Shown piece after piece: positions 1-8,773 of a stretch of DNA of 64,000 nt. The stretch comes from Citrobacter sp. Res13-Sevr-PEB04-36. GTDB lineage: Bacteria; Pseudomonadota; Gammaproteobacteria; Enterobacterales; Enterobacteriaceae. A program made the translations under genes and the position numbers. The notes beneath the pieces are model-generated. The model was not told the DNA's origin. It made no database searches and saw only the letters and a program-made list of their open reading frames with translations. The stretch is taken from NCBI RefSeq assembly GCF_015672735.1, contig NZ_JADABY010000025.1, positions 95,875 through 159,874 on the forward strand, written 5' to 3'. Numbering within the stretch: position 1 is the first letter of the stretch; each line of letters begins with the position of its first letter.

Positions 1-523
1 GCTGCATTTGTTCACGCAGTTTAAGATCCAGCGCCCCGAGCGGTTCATCCAGCAGCAACACCCGCGGTTCATTAACCAACGCGCGGGCGATCGCCACGCG
101 CTGACGTTGTCCACCGGAAAGCTGTGACGGCTTACGCTCATACACGAAGCCGAGCGCCACCTTCTCCAGCGCTTCGCGCGCTTTGGCATGACGCTGTTTT
201 TTATCCATCCCTTTGACCATCAGCCCGTAGGCCACGTTATCGAGGATCGACATATGCGGAAACAACGCGTAATCCTGAAATACCGTGTTAACGTCACGTT
301 CCCAGGGCGGCAGTTCGCTGGCCTGCTTACCAAAAATTTTAATTGCGCCACCTGACAGCTGTTCAAAACCGGCTATCAGGCGCAGGCAGGTGGTTTTGCC
401 GGAGCCGGACGGCCCCAGCATAGAGAAAAACTCACCATCATTAATCGCAATACTGACCCCGTCGACGGCACGAACATCGCCGTACAATCGCGAGACATTG
501 TCAAATTCCACTGCGTACGTCAT
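1..523 (-). CDS. ydcT: YdcT, ABC transporter ATPase (5' part only)
   Basis: ATP-hydrolysing subunit of a spermidine/putrescine-type ABC importer. Only the first 174 codons lie in the window; the gene runs off the left edge (about 337 residues are expected). The visible part has Walker A GPSGSGKTT at residues 37-45, the Q-loop glutamine at 83, the ABC signature LSGGQ at 135-139 and Walker B VLLLDEP at 155-161, so the nucleotide-binding domain looks intact. It starts 16 bases after the ydcS stop on the same strand, matching the E. coli ydcSTUV operon, in which YdcS supplies the binding protein and YdcU/V the permeases. The substrate is not settled by sequence. Confidence 0.93.
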   Translation of the reverse strand, partial: MTYAVEFDNVSRLYGDVRAVDGVSIAINDGEFFSMLGPSGSGKTTCLRLIAGFEQLSGGAIKIFGKQASELPPWERDVNTVFQDYALFPHMSILDNVAYGLMVKGMDKKQRHAKAREALEKVALGFVYERKPSQLSGGQRQRVAIARALVNEPRVLLLDEPLGALDLKLREQMQ

Positions 524-539
524 AAAACCCCCAGCGGAA

Positions 540-1685
540 TCAGCGACCGCCCATAATGGCTATGTAATCCTGCGTCCAGCGGCTGTAAGGAACAAACTTG
601 CCACCTTCAGCGATCGGCGTTTTCCAGAAGGCGATTTTGTCGAAATAGCTATAGCCATTGGTTTCACATCCTTTTTCACCCAGCAGCGGGCTGGCCTTGC
701 ACCCTTCAGGCACGACCGGCAGCGATCCAAACCAGGCGGCAACGTCACCCTGCACTTTCGGAGTTAATGACCAGTTCATCCATTTGTAAGCACAGACCGG
801 ATGTTTTGCTTCACTGTGTAGCATGGTAGTGTCAGCCCAGCCTGTGACGCCCTCTTTTGGAAAAACGGTGGCAATCGGTTGTCCTTCTGCCTTCAGGGCA
901 TTAGCCTGATACGGCCAGGCGCTGGAGGCCACAACACCTTCGTTTTTAAAGTCACTCATTTGTACGGTGGTGTCATGCCAGTAGCGGTGGATCAGCCCGT
1001 GTTGATCTCTCAGGACCTTAATGACGGCCTGATACTGTTTCTCGGTAAGCTGATAGGGGTCGGTAATGCCCAGTTGTGGCTGGGTGGCTTTGACGAATAA
1101 CGCCGCATCGGCAATATAAATCGGGCCATCGTACGCCTGAACGCGCCCTTTATTGCTTTTACCGTCTTCAAGTTTTTGCTCTACAAACACCACTTTCCAG
1201 CTATCCGGCGGCGTTGGGAAGGTTTTGGTGTTGTACATCAGCAGGTTTGGCCCCCACTGATATGGCGTGCCGTAGACTTTGCCTCCGACGTTAAACCATT
1301 CACCGTTGACCACGCGCGGGTCGATAATTTTCCAGTTCGGGATAAGCGCAGTATTAATAGGCTGGACACGTTTACCCATAATTAAACGCAGTGACGCGTC
1401 GCCGGATGCCGTGACCAGGTCATATCCGCCTTTTGCCATCAGGCTGACCATTTCGTCTGAGGTGGCTGCGGTTTTCACATTAACCGCGCAGCCGGTTTCC
1501 TTCTCAAACTGCGAGACCCAGTCATATTGTTTATCCGTTTGACCACGTTCGATATAACCCGGCCAGGCAATAATATCCAGGCGCCCTTCCGGTTTATCTA
1601 ATGATGTTGGGGGTTCAGCTGCGTGGGCGGTCATCAGCGTCATACTGAGCGCACACAGGCTCGTGAGGGCAAATTGCTTGCTCAT
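540..1685 (-). CDS. ydcS: YdcS, periplasmic polyamine-type binding protein
   Basis: A 381-residue extracellular solute-binding protein of the spermidine/putrescine (PotD) type, first gene of the ydcST operon. The N-terminus (MSKQFALTSL then a hydrophobic stretch ending TAHA/AEPP) is a Sec signal peptide with cleavage likely after residue 22. The mature protein keeps the family's two-lobe organisation, and its length equals that of E. coli YdcS. In E. coli this protein has also been reported to have a polyhydroxybutyrate synthase-like activity, which the sequence neither supports nor excludes. The ATPase gene follows directly. Substrate is inferred only from family membership. Confidence 0.93.
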   Translation of the reverse strand: MSKQFALTSLCALSMTLMTAHAAEPPTSLDKPEGRLDIIAWPGYIERGQTDKQYDWVSQFEKETGCAVNVKTAATSDEMVSLMAKGGYDLVTASGDASLRLIMGKRVQPINTALIPNWKIIDPRVVNGEWFNVGGKVYGTPYQWGPNLLMYNTKTFPTPPDSWKVVFVEQKLEDGKSNKGRVQAYDGPIYIADAALFVKATQPQLGITDPYQLTEKQYQAVIKVLRDQHGLIHRYWHDTTVQMSDFKNEGVVASSAWPYQANALKAEGQPIATVFPKEGVTGWADTTMLHSEAKHPVCAYKWMNWSLTPKVQGDVAAWFGSLPVVPEGCKASPLLGEKGCETNGYSYFDKIAFWKTPIAEGGKFVPYSRWTQDYIAIMGGR

Positions 1686-2015
1686 AACGTCTTACTCCTG
1701 TCGAAAAAAAATAATGAGCGGCAGCCTTGCCGTAAATATATGTCCTTTCCTAAAAGTAGTCGGGGTGTTGCAAGCGTTCCTGCTGGCGCAAGGAAATTTA
1801 ATCAGGTTGTGAGCTAACGCTCATTACGCTGTCAGTTATTGCAACGTTATTTAATCTTCTGGAGTATAGACAACGAGTTAGATGCACAGAGGGGAATAAT
1901 TAGAGGTATTGGTATTTTGTATGGTTACACCTGAAGAAATAACATCGTGATTTTACTGGCGCTATTTCATAAATAAGAATGCGCTATTCTTTTATATTGA
2001 ATAGCGCACTCTCTA
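1686..2015. other. Gene-free region between ydcS and ydcR
   Basis: This 330-base, AT-rich region holds the upstream control sequences of the leftward ydcS operon and, at its right end, the terminator of ydcR. I find no convincing ORF, RNA gene or repeat in it apart from that hairpin. The start of ydcS is preceded by a purine-rich stretch with GGAG near 1691. Confidence 0.6.
1968..2008 (-). terminator. Rho-independent terminator of ydcR
   Basis: A perfect 10-base inverted repeat, TGCGCTATTC at 1980-1989 and GAATAGCGCA at 1999-2008, separated by nine AT bases, begins 8 bases after the ydcR stop. Read leftwards it is followed by a T-rich run, as expected for an intrinsic terminator of ydcR. Confidence 0.75.
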
Positions 2016-3425
2016 TTATTTCATCATCTCGCGAATTAATTTCCCCAGCTGTTTCACCGCCAGCTCTTCGCGTTCTCCCCAGTTCCAGGCGGTATTGAAG
2101 CGAAAGAAGCGTGTCCAGGTTCCCGATGTTGAGAACATTTTCCCCGGTGCAATACTGATGTGGTGCGCCAGGGCCTGTGTACTGAGAATACCTGCATCAA
2201 GCGGTTCGGGCAGTTCGAGCCATAGAAAATAGCCGCTATCGCTATGATGAATTTTGACTTCTGCCGGAAGATGGCGCAGCAGCGTTTGCCAGGCCTGCTG
2301 TTTGCGTTCTGCCAGTTGACGACGTAGCCGACGCAAATGCGCGTCATAACGTCGGGTAGACAGGTAATCCACCAGTGCGAGCTGCATCGGGGAGCTGGTT
2401 GACAAGGTGCTCATCAACTGGAGCCGCTGAATGCGCCGCGCATGCTTCCCCGCCGCCACCCAGCCAACGCGAAATCCGGGCACCAGGCATTTTGAAAACG
2501 ACGAACAGTGCAGCACTCTGTCGCCACGATCCCAGGCTTTGGCGGGCAGCGGTTTTTCACGACCAAAATACAGCTCGCTGTAGACATCATCCTCGATCAG
2601 CATCACGTTGTATTTTTCCAGCAACGCGACCAGATGGGCCTTTTTCTCTGCGCTGAGCGTAAACCCCAGCGGGTTTTGGCCGTTGGTCATCAGCCAGCAA
2701 GCCTTAACCGGATACTCTTGTAAAGCCTGCTCCAGCGCGACGAGATCGATCCCATCCTTGACGTCGGAGGCAACAGATAGCGCTTTTAAACGCAGCCTTT
2801 CAAGCGCCTGCAAGGCGCCGTAAAAACAGGGATTTTCGACAATCACCCAGTCGCCGGGCTCGGTCACCGCCTGCAGGCTCAGGTTGAGGGCTTCCAGCGC
2901 CCCGGCGGTAATCACAATGTCATCCGGCGAAATAGTGATCCCCTGCTGGGCATAGCGACGTGCAATGGCATTGCGCAATTCGGCATTACCCGGCGGCAGG
3001 TTTTCAATCACGCTCATTGCCGTCGCCGTTTTGCTCACCTGCGCCAACGAACGATTAAGCTGCTGCAGGGGAAATAAACGGGGATCGGGAAATGCGGACG
3101 CAAACGGCATCACCGAAGCGTCCCGGCTGGCCTGCAGCATGTCAAAAATATAGGTGTTGATATCGACCGCTTCATCGCGCACAACCTGCGCTTGCGGGGT
3201 TGCCGACTCACGTTCGGGCCGTGCGGCAACATAATAGCCAGATTGCGGCCGCGCAATGATCCGCCCCTGACTTTCCAGAAGCTGATAAGCATGGCCGACG
3301 GTCATAAAGCTCATCCCGCTGGTCGCCACCTGTTCACGTAAAGAAGGCAGACGATCGCCGGGTTGCCAGACGCCAGAGGCGATTTGATCGCGAATTTGTT
3401 CCGCCAGCCGTTGATATTTTTTCAT
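2016..3425 (-). CDS. ydcR: YdcR, MocR-family (GntR + aminotransferase) regulator
   Basis: A 469-residue PLP-dependent transcription factor. Residues 1-70 form a GntR winged helix-turn-helix (QPGDRLPSLREQ... MTVGHAYQLLES), and residues from about 105 to the end form a fold-type I aminotransferase domain. Lys312 in the SSFSKCLVPGFRVGW motif is the expected Schiff-base lysine, and the NPC/YGAL and NGQNPLG blocks of the PLP pocket are present. In E. coli YdcR has been linked to vitamin B6-responsive control. It sits upstream of ydcS on the same strand but is separated by its own terminator and 330 bases, so it is probably not cotranscribed. The first ATG (KKYQRLAEQIRDQI) matches the family start. 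Confidence 0.92.
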   Translation of the reverse strand: MKKYQRLAEQIRDQIASGVWQPGDRLPSLREQVATSGMSFMTVGHAYQLLESQGRIIARPQSGYYVAARPERESATPQAQVVRDEAVDINTYIFDMLQASRDASVMPFASAFPDPRLFPLQQLNRSLAQVSKTATAMSVIENLPPGNAELRNAIARRYAQQGITISPDDIVITAGALEALNLSLQAVTEPGDWVIVENPCFYGALQALERLRLKALSVASDVKDGIDLVALEQALQEYPVKACWLMTNGQNPLGFTLSAEKKAHLVALLEKYNVMLIEDDVYSELYFGREKPLPAKAWDRGDRVLHCSSFSKCLVPGFRVGWVAAGKHARRIQRLQLMSTLSTSSPMQLALVDYLSTRRYDAHLRRLRRQLAERKQQAWQTLLRHLPAEVKIHHSDSGYFLWLELPEPLDAGILSTQALAHHISIAPGKMFSTSGTWTRFFRFNTAWNWGEREELAVKQLGKLIREMMK

Positions 3426-3774
3426 GATGATTCTCGGGAGTCAGATGCAGGTGACGCTCGCAGTGTATATCAGTTAATAAAATTAACAACATCGTGACAA
3501 CTGTTATGGTGTTGCGTTTTTACAGTATCGTTAACGAAAGCCCTTTGCCTAATGCTCGCACCGCGAGCCTGCACAGCATCAATTTTTGCGCGTACTTTGA
3601 ATCTCATAACCAGCTGATTTCTTGTATATTTCAGAAATGAAGGTTTTATATCAGCACCGTCAACAGATAACAGCGACGCAACTGTTATGGTTAAAAAGAA
3701 CTGTTCTGTTTCTGCCCCCCACTGTTCCTCAGGCATAGAATTGCGCTAAATCAATTTTGCCTGCGGAGTTAAGC
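3426..3774. other. Gene-free control region between ydcR and cioA
   Basis: A 349-base divergent intergenic region that must carry promoters for leftward ydcR and rightward cioAB. The 13-mer caactgttatggt occurs twice in direct orientation (3498-3510 and 3679-3691). A half-conserved FNR-like sequence, ttgcgctaaATCAA, lies at 3741-3754 directly before the cioA ribosome-binding site, but only one half matches the consensus. The leftward ORF that covers 3470-3736 has no recognisable domain and is probably a chance reading frame. Confidence 0.5.
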
Positions 3775-5178
3775 ATGTTCGGTCTTGACGCGTTTCACCT
3801 GGCGCGTATCCAGTTCGCGTTTACGGTGTCGTTTCACATCATCTTTCCGGCCATTACTATTGGTCTTGCCAGCTATCTGGCGGTGCTTGAAGGTCTGTGG
3901 CTAAAAACCAAAAATCCCACCTGGCGTTCGCTGTATCATTTCTGGTCTAAAATATTCGCCGTCAACTTTGGTATGGGCGTGGTTTCGGGCCTGGTGATGG
4001 CCTACCAGTTCGGCACCAACTGGAGCGGTTTTTCCGAGTTCGCCGGGAGTATCACCGGGCCGCTGCTGACCTATGAAGTGCTGACCGCCTTCTTCCTCGA
4101 GGCAGGATTCCTTGGCGTGATGCTGTTTGGCTGGCAGCGCGTGGGTCCAGGTCTGCACTTCTTCGCCACCTGTATGGTCGCGCTAGGCACCATTATTTCA
4201 ACCTTCTGGATCCTCGCCTCCAACAGCTGGATGCAAACACCGCAGGGTTACGAAATTATCAACGGACAAGTCGTGCCGGTGGACTGGTTTGCCGTCATCT
4301 TCAATCCGTCCTTCCCCTATCGTCTGCTACATATGTCCGTCGCCGCCTTCCTGAGCAGCGCTCTGTTTGTCGCGGCGTCGGCGGCCTGGCATTTACTACG
4401 TGGAAATAATACGCCGGCAATTCGTGCCATGTTTTCAATGGCCCTGTGGATGACGCTGATCGTCGCCCCGTTACAGGCGCTGATTGGCGATATGCATGGG
4501 CTGAACACCCTGAAGCATCAACCCGCCAAAATTGCCGCCATTGAAGGTCACTGGGAAAACGTGCCCGGTGAACCGACCCCGCTGTTGCTGTTCGGCTGGC
4601 CGGATATGGAACAGGAGCGCACCCGCTACGGGCTGGCAATACCGGCGCTGGGCAGCCTGATTTTGACCCACAGTCTGGATAAACAAGTTCCGGCTCTGAA
4701 AGAGTTTCCGAAAGAAGACCGTCCTAACTCCACCATGGTGTTCTGGTCGTTTCGCATTATGGCGGGCCTGGGGATGTTGATGATCTTGCTCGGCACGTTT
4801 GCCCTGTGGCTACGCTACAAACAACGCCTGTATACCTCGCGTCCTTTCCTGCGCTTCGCGCTATGGATGGGACCCTCCGGTCTGATTGCCATTCTGGCCG
4901 GATGGGTCACCACCGAAGTCGGTCGTCAGCCGTGGGTTGTTTACGGCCTGCAACGGACGGCGGATGCGGTTTCCGCACATGGTGATTTGCACATGAGCAT
5001 CAGCCTGCTGGCCTTCTTTGTGGTTTACAGTTCGGTCTTCGGTGTGGGCTACAGCTACATGATCCGTCTGATCCGCAAAGGACCGCAGGAAGATGGCCCG
5101 ACGAGTCCGCCAACGGGTACCCCTGCTCGACCGCTTTCCGCTGCGGTCCTTGATTCTCAACCGGAGGCACACCGCTAA
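3775..5178 (+). CDS. cioA: CioA, cytochrome bd-type quinol oxidase subunit I
   Basis: A 467-residue integral membrane subunit I of a cytochrome bd-type ubiquinol oxidase, closest in style to the cyanide-insensitive (CioA) branch with a short Q-loop. Visible family landmarks: His21 in the first helix (heme b595/d ligand equivalent), paired acidic residues Glu101 and Glu109, His186 in YRLLHMS (heme b558 ligand equivalent), and GRQPW at 383-387. The start at 3775 (MFGLDAFHL) follows GGAG with a six-base gap, better than the upstream ATG at 3757. The stop overlaps the cioB start (TAATG), so the two are translationally coupled. It reduces oxygen to water with quinol electrons at the inner membrane. 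K-12 has no such genes at this locus. Confidence 0.92.
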   Translation: MFGLDAFHLARIQFAFTVSFHIIFPAITIGLASYLAVLEGLWLKTKNPTWRSLYHFWSKIFAVNFGMGVVSGLVMAYQFGTNWSGFSEFAGSITGPLLTYEVLTAFFLEAGFLGVMLFGWQRVGPGLHFFATCMVALGTIISTFWILASNSWMQTPQGYEIINGQVVPVDWFAVIFNPSFPYRLLHMSVAAFLSSALFVAASAAWHLLRGNNTPAIRAMFSMALWMTLIVAPLQALIGDMHGLNTLKHQPAKIAAIEGHWENVPGEPTPLLLFGWPDMEQERTRYGLAIPALGSLILTHSLDKQVPALKEFPKEDRPNSTMVFWSFRIMAGLGMLMILLGTFALWLRYKQRLYTSRPFLRFALWMGPSGLIAILAGWVTTEVGRQPWVVYGLQRTADAVSAHGDLHMSISLLAFFVVYSSVFGVGYSYMIRLIRKGPQEDGPTSPPTGTPARPLSAAVLDSQPEAHR

Positions 5179-6188
5179 TGGGTATTGATTTATCAGTTAT
5201 CTGGTTCGTTATCATCGTGTTCGCCACGCTGATGTATATCGTGATGGATGGTTTCGACCTTGGGATTGGCATCTTATTTCCGGCCATTCAGGACCCCGAC
5301 GATCGCGATGTGATGGTCAACAGCGTGGCGCCGGTCTGGGACGGCAATGAAACCTGGCTGGTACTGGGGGGCGCAGGCTTGTTTGGTGCCTTTCCGCTGG
5401 CCTACGCGGTGATCGTCGATGCGTTGACCATCCCCTTAACCCTGATGCTAATCGGCCTGATTTTTCGCGGCGTGGCCTTTGAGTTTCGTTTCAAAGCAAC
5501 GCCCGCACACCGGCCATTCTGGGATAAAGCGTTTATATGCGGTTCAATCCTCGCCACCTTTACCCAGGGCGTTGTCGTCGGTGCGGTGCTTAATGGATTC
5601 TCAGTCAGCGGACGCAGTTACAGCGGCGGACCTTTCGACTGGCTCACCCCTTTCACGCTGTTTTGCGGCGTGGGCCTGGTGGTGGCCTATGCGCTACTGG
5701 GTGCGACATGGCTGGTGATGAAAAGCGAAAATCCGCTGCAGGACAAAATGCGCAACGCCGCCAAAAAACTGTTGCTGGCGCTGTTGGTGGTCATTGCCAT
5801 TATCAGCCTGTGGACGCCGCTGGCGCACAGCGCCATTGCCGATCGCTGGTTTAGCCTGCCGAATCTGTGGTTCCTGATGCCGGTTCCGCTCCTGGTGGCG
5901 CTGATCAGCCTGTGGTTGTGGCGTTCGCTGGGTCAGCAGCACAGCCATGCACTGGCGTTTATCCTGACGCTGGGGTTGATTTTCCTCGGTTTCAGCGGAT
6001 TGGGGATCAGCATCTGGCCGCATATCATTCCACCGTCCATCACCCTCTGGCAGGCGGCAGCACCGCCGCAAAGTCAGGGCTTTATGCTGGTAGGTGCCTT
6101 GTTGATTATCCCGATAATCCTCGTGTACACCTTCTGGAGCTATTACGTTTTTCGCGGCAAAGTTCAACCTGGTGAGGGGTATCATTGA
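5178..6188 (+). CDS. cioB: CioB, cytochrome bd-type quinol oxidase subunit II
   Basis: A 336-residue polytopic membrane protein of the CydB/CioB family, the partner of the preceding subunit I. The N-terminal block (YIVMDGFDLGIGILFP, then WDGNETWLVLGGAGLFGAFP) is the diagnostic subunit II sequence. At least eight hydrophobic segments follow. It starts on the A of the cioA stop codon and its own TGA overlaps the ATG of the small downstream ORF, so all three form one tightly coupled operon. Length is typical for CioB and shorter than E. coli CydB (379). Confidence 0.92.
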   Translation: MGIDLSVIWFVIIVFATLMYIVMDGFDLGIGILFPAIQDPDDRDVMVNSVAPVWDGNETWLVLGGAGLFGAFPLAYAVIVDALTIPLTLMLIGLIFRGVAFEFRFKATPAHRPFWDKAFICGSILATFTQGVVVGAVLNGFSVSGRSYSGGPFDWLTPFTLFCGVGLVVAYALLGATWLVMKSENPLQDKMRNAAKKLLLALLVVIAIISLWTPLAHSAIADRWFSLPNLWFLMPVPLLVALISLWLWRSLGQQHSHALAFILTLGLIFLGFSGLGISIWPHIIPPSITLWQAAAPPQSQGFMLVGALLIIPIILVYTFWSYYVFRGKVQPGEGYH

Positions 6189-6313
6189 TGCAGCAATCAA
6201 TCTGGAAACGCCTGATGTGGTTGGTGATCCTGTGGGGCGGCAGCGTGCTGGCTCTGGCCGCTGTTGGCATGGCCTTTCGTGTGCTGATGACGGCAGCAGG
6301 TTTTAAGTCCTGA
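6188..6313 (+). CDS. DUF2474-type small membrane subunit of the bd oxidase
   Basis: A 41-residue protein whose ATG overlaps the cioB stop (TGATG). It has one predicted transmembrane helix (WLVILWGGSVLALAAVGMAF), an N-terminal SIWKRLMW motif and a C-terminal MTAAGFKS, typical of the DUF2474 proteins found after cioAB. By position it is the counterpart of CydX/AppX, the single-helix subunits that stabilise heme-containing bd oxidases, although it is not clearly homologous to CydX. Start and frame are set by the overlap and by the hydrophobic pattern. Confidence 0.88.
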   Translation: MQQSIWKRLMWLVILWGGSVLALAAVGMAFRVLMTAAGFKS

Positions 6314-6329
6314 GTCTGCATTAATAATG

Positions 6330-6353
6330 GTCGGGTAGCGTAGCGTTACCCGA
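6330..6353 (+). terminator. Hairpin after the cioAB operon
   Basis: An inverted repeat (GTCGGGTA at 6330-6337 and TACCCGAC at 6346-6353) lies 17 bases after the last gene of the oxidase operon. It has no good T-run, so it may act as a stem-loop for mRNA stability or a Rho-independent terminator of modest strength; it also resembles half of a REP element. Confidence 0.45.
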
Positions 6354-6499
6354 CGGCTAAAATCCCAACGCTATATAAACAAAAATGCAATAACCGGCGA
6401 ATTGATGAAACACCGATTGCCTTTAACCCGATTAAATAATGAAATAGTCACCCGGAGAAATTATCGCCATTTTTGTTAAAACGTACCAGAGGGTGAATG

Positions 6500-6730
6500 A
6501 TGTTTAAGAAAGGGTTAACGGTGTTTTTGCTGACCAGTGCGCTTTTCTCTGGCCAGCTTTTCGCTACTAATCAGGGACATGAATATCTTCAGGTGCAGGA
6601 TGCCGATCACTTATTACGTCACACGGCTGACAGCGATGAACTGCGCGTGACGGCGGAAGAATCCGCCGCCGATCTCCGTGAACACCATCACTGGCAAAAA
6701 TCACGCAAACCCGATACCCATCAAAGTTAA
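6500..6730 (+). CDS. yncJ: YncJ, small secreted protein of unknown function
   Basis: A 76-residue protein with a clear Sec signal peptide (MFKKGLTVFLLTSALFSGQLFA). The mature part is short and charged (DADHLLRHTADSDELRVTAEE). It matches E. coli YncJ in length, position next to rlhA and the HTADSDELR/EESAA.LREH pattern. Two ATGs are adjacent (6497 and 6500); the second gives the family-like MFKK start, with AGAGGGTG upstream. It ends 3 bases before the convergent rlhA stop. Function is unknown; the protein should be periplasmic. Confidence 0.88.
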   Translation: MFKKGLTVFLLTSALFSGQLFATNQGHEYLQVQDADHLLRHTADSDELRVTAEESAADLREHHHWQKSRKPDTHQS

Positions 6731-6733
6731 CGC

Positions 6734-8695
6734 TTAGCCTTTACGCTTCGGCAGCGTTTTCATCAGTTCATCCGGGCTGACGGAAGCCACGATGCTGCCC
6801 GGCAGCGGCATTTTCAGAATGTGATGTTTCATCTTGCCGATGACGTGCATTTCGCACGGTCGGCAATCAAATTTCAGCGTCAGCACGTCGTCACCGTTGA
6901 CCAACTGCATTGGCGTCGCTTTCCAGCTTTTGATGTTGCCTTTGGCCTGTTTCGGGCACAGATTAAAGGCAAAACGCAGGCAGTGCTTGGTGATCATCAC
7001 CGGCACTTCACCTTTTTCTTCATGCGCTTCATAAGCGGCATCAATCAGCTGAACGCCATAACGGTGGTAAAACGCGCGCGCTTTGTGGTTATAGACGTTT
7101 GCCAAAAAACTCAGATGCGTTTGCGGGTAAACCGGGGCCGGATCGGCTACCGGCTTACGGCATCCACGCTGGTAACTGGCCAGTCGCGCTGCGTCCAGCA
7201 TTTCAACGGCGTCACGACGCAGTTGATTAAGCTGACCGTTCGGCACAAACAGCGCACCCGGCAGATTCACCTGAATATCGCGGGCGTAATACAGCGTCTG
7301 CCCAAGCTTTGCCAGCCCTTCCTGCAAATTGCTCAGCGCTTTTTCCGCGTTGTTCGCTTCTTCAAACTGGCCGTCCAGCGTGTGGGTGATGCTCACGCCC
7401 TCCTCACTGGTGAGCGTCAGGATCAGCTGTTCCTGCCAGCCGCCCAGTTCAATATCGACCGCCACGCGACGTTCGCTGGACGTTTTGGTCAACGCCTGCT
7501 GCCAGTTATGATCGAGGTTACGATTCAACGGATGATGCGGACGCACTTTATGCAGATCGGCCGGCATTTCATTTGGCCAGACCCGATAGCGGTTGTTCCC
7601 CGTTTTCTCGACAGTATTGGCACGAAACCCAACCACATCACGCTTGATCAGCACGTTCAGGCCATCACCGTTAGCCAGCGGTTCCGTCACTTCAACGTCA
7701 AGGTGATCTTTTGCCACTTTCAGCACTTCGCCTACCGGCAAGCCGATAAACTTCGGCGAGTCGAATGCACCGATATCCCCTTTGCGGGCGGTGACAAAGT
7801 AATCAGTGCTACCGCGGTGGAACGTTTTGTCCGTAGAAGGGGTAAAGAAATGTTCTGTACGTCCGGCTGAGGCACGGGCTAAATCATCGCGCTGTTCGAT
7901 AATCGCATCCAGCACCTGGCGATAATGGGCGGTGATATTCTTCACGTAGCTCATGTCTTTGTAGCGGCCTTCAATTTTGAAGGACCGCACGCCTGCGTCG
8001 ATCAACGCGCCCAGGTTGGCAGTCTGATCGTTATCTTTCATCGACAGCAGATGTTTTTCGTATGACACCACCCGCCCCTGATCGTCTTTCAGGGTATACG
8101 GCAGGCGGCAAGCCTGAGAGCAGTCACCGCGGTTGGCGCTGCGTCCGGTCTGGGCGTGAGAGATATAGCACTGCCCGGAATACGCCACGCATAACGCACC
8201 GTGAATGAAAAACTCAAGGGTCGCGTCGGTGGCCTGATGGATAGCGCTAATCTGTTCCAGACTCAGCTCGCGCGCCAGTACAATCTGGGTAAACCCCACA
8301 TCGCCGAGAAATTTAGCCTTCTCGACGCTGCGAATATCACACTGGGTACTGGCATGGAGTTCAATGGGCGGAATATCCAGTTCCAGAATCCCCATGTCCT
8401 GTACAATCAGGGCATCAACGCCGGTCTGATACAGGTCGGTAATCAAGCGCTGAGCAGGTTCCAGCTCATCATCGTGTAAAATCGTATTCAACGTCACAAA
8501 GATTTTTGCCCCATAGCGATGGGCGAAAGGCACCAGTTCAGCGATATCCTTCAGGCTGTTACTGGCATTATGACGTGCGCCAAACCCCGGTCCACCAATG
8601 TAAACGGCATCTGCGCCGTGCAAAATGGCTTCGCGTGCAATCGCGGTATCACGGGCCGGGCTTAACAATTCAAGACGATAAGGTTGCTGAGGCAT
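6734..8695 (-). CDS. rlhA: RlhA (YdcP), 23S rRNA C2501 hydroxylase
   Basis: A 653-residue U32-family protein. In E. coli RlhA makes 5-hydroxycytidine at position 2501 of 23S rRNA, dependent on iron and prephenate-related metabolism. The N-terminal TIM-barrel-like part begins with the family motif ELLSPARD and AVYIGG. The U32 signature and cysteine cluster lie around CVAYSGQCYIS...NRGDCSQACRLPY, and a second cysteine-rich segment near the C-terminus (KHCLRFAFNLCPKQ, DCRPCEMH) fits iron-sulfur ligation. The start MPQQPYRLELL at 8695 gives exactly the E. coli length; an in-frame ATG six codons upstream is less likely. Confidence 0.93.
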   Translation of the reverse strand: MPQQPYRLELLSPARDTAIAREAILHGADAVYIGGPGFGARHNASNSLKDIAELVPFAHRYGAKIFVTLNTILHDDELEPAQRLITDLYQTGVDALIVQDMGILELDIPPIELHASTQCDIRSVEKAKFLGDVGFTQIVLARELSLEQISAIHQATDATLEFFIHGALCVAYSGQCYISHAQTGRSANRGDCSQACRLPYTLKDDQGRVVSYEKHLLSMKDNDQTANLGALIDAGVRSFKIEGRYKDMSYVKNITAHYRQVLDAIIEQRDDLARASAGRTEHFFTPSTDKTFHRGSTDYFVTARKGDIGAFDSPKFIGLPVGEVLKVAKDHLDVEVTEPLANGDGLNVLIKRDVVGFRANTVEKTGNNRYRVWPNEMPADLHKVRPHHPLNRNLDHNWQQALTKTSSERRVAVDIELGGWQEQLILTLTSEEGVSITHTLDGQFEEANNAEKALSNLQEGLAKLGQTLYYARDIQVNLPGALFVPNGQLNQLRRDAVEMLDAARLASYQRGCRKPVADPAPVYPQTHLSFLANVYNHKARAFYHRYGVQLIDAAYEAHEEKGEVPVMITKHCLRFAFNLCPKQAKGNIKSWKATPMQLVNGDDVLTLKFDCRPCEMHVIGKMKHHILKMPLPGSIVASVSPDELMKTLPKRKG

Positions 8696-8773
8696 ACGGT
8701 TGTTACCATCCAAAAGCGGTAAAATGGCGGCTATTGTAGTCAGAAGCGCGACGTTGCGAAATAGTTTTCCCGA

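Noticed and set aside
3498..3691. Two copies of caactgttatggt upstream of cioA
   Set aside because: Kept only as a note in the intergenic entry: spacing of 181 bases and lack of symmetry give no clear operator.
3470..3736. Leftward 88-codon ORF upstream of cioA
   Set aside because: No family match, no good ribosome-binding site, and it fills a divergent promoter region; likely chance.
3741..3754. FNR-like site before cioA
   Set aside because: Only one half-site matches and it overlaps the ribosome-binding region, which does not fit FNR activation.
6821..7870. 349-codon rightward ORF inside rlhA
   Set aside because: Antisense shadow of a well-conserved gene; composition typical of a reverse-frame reading.
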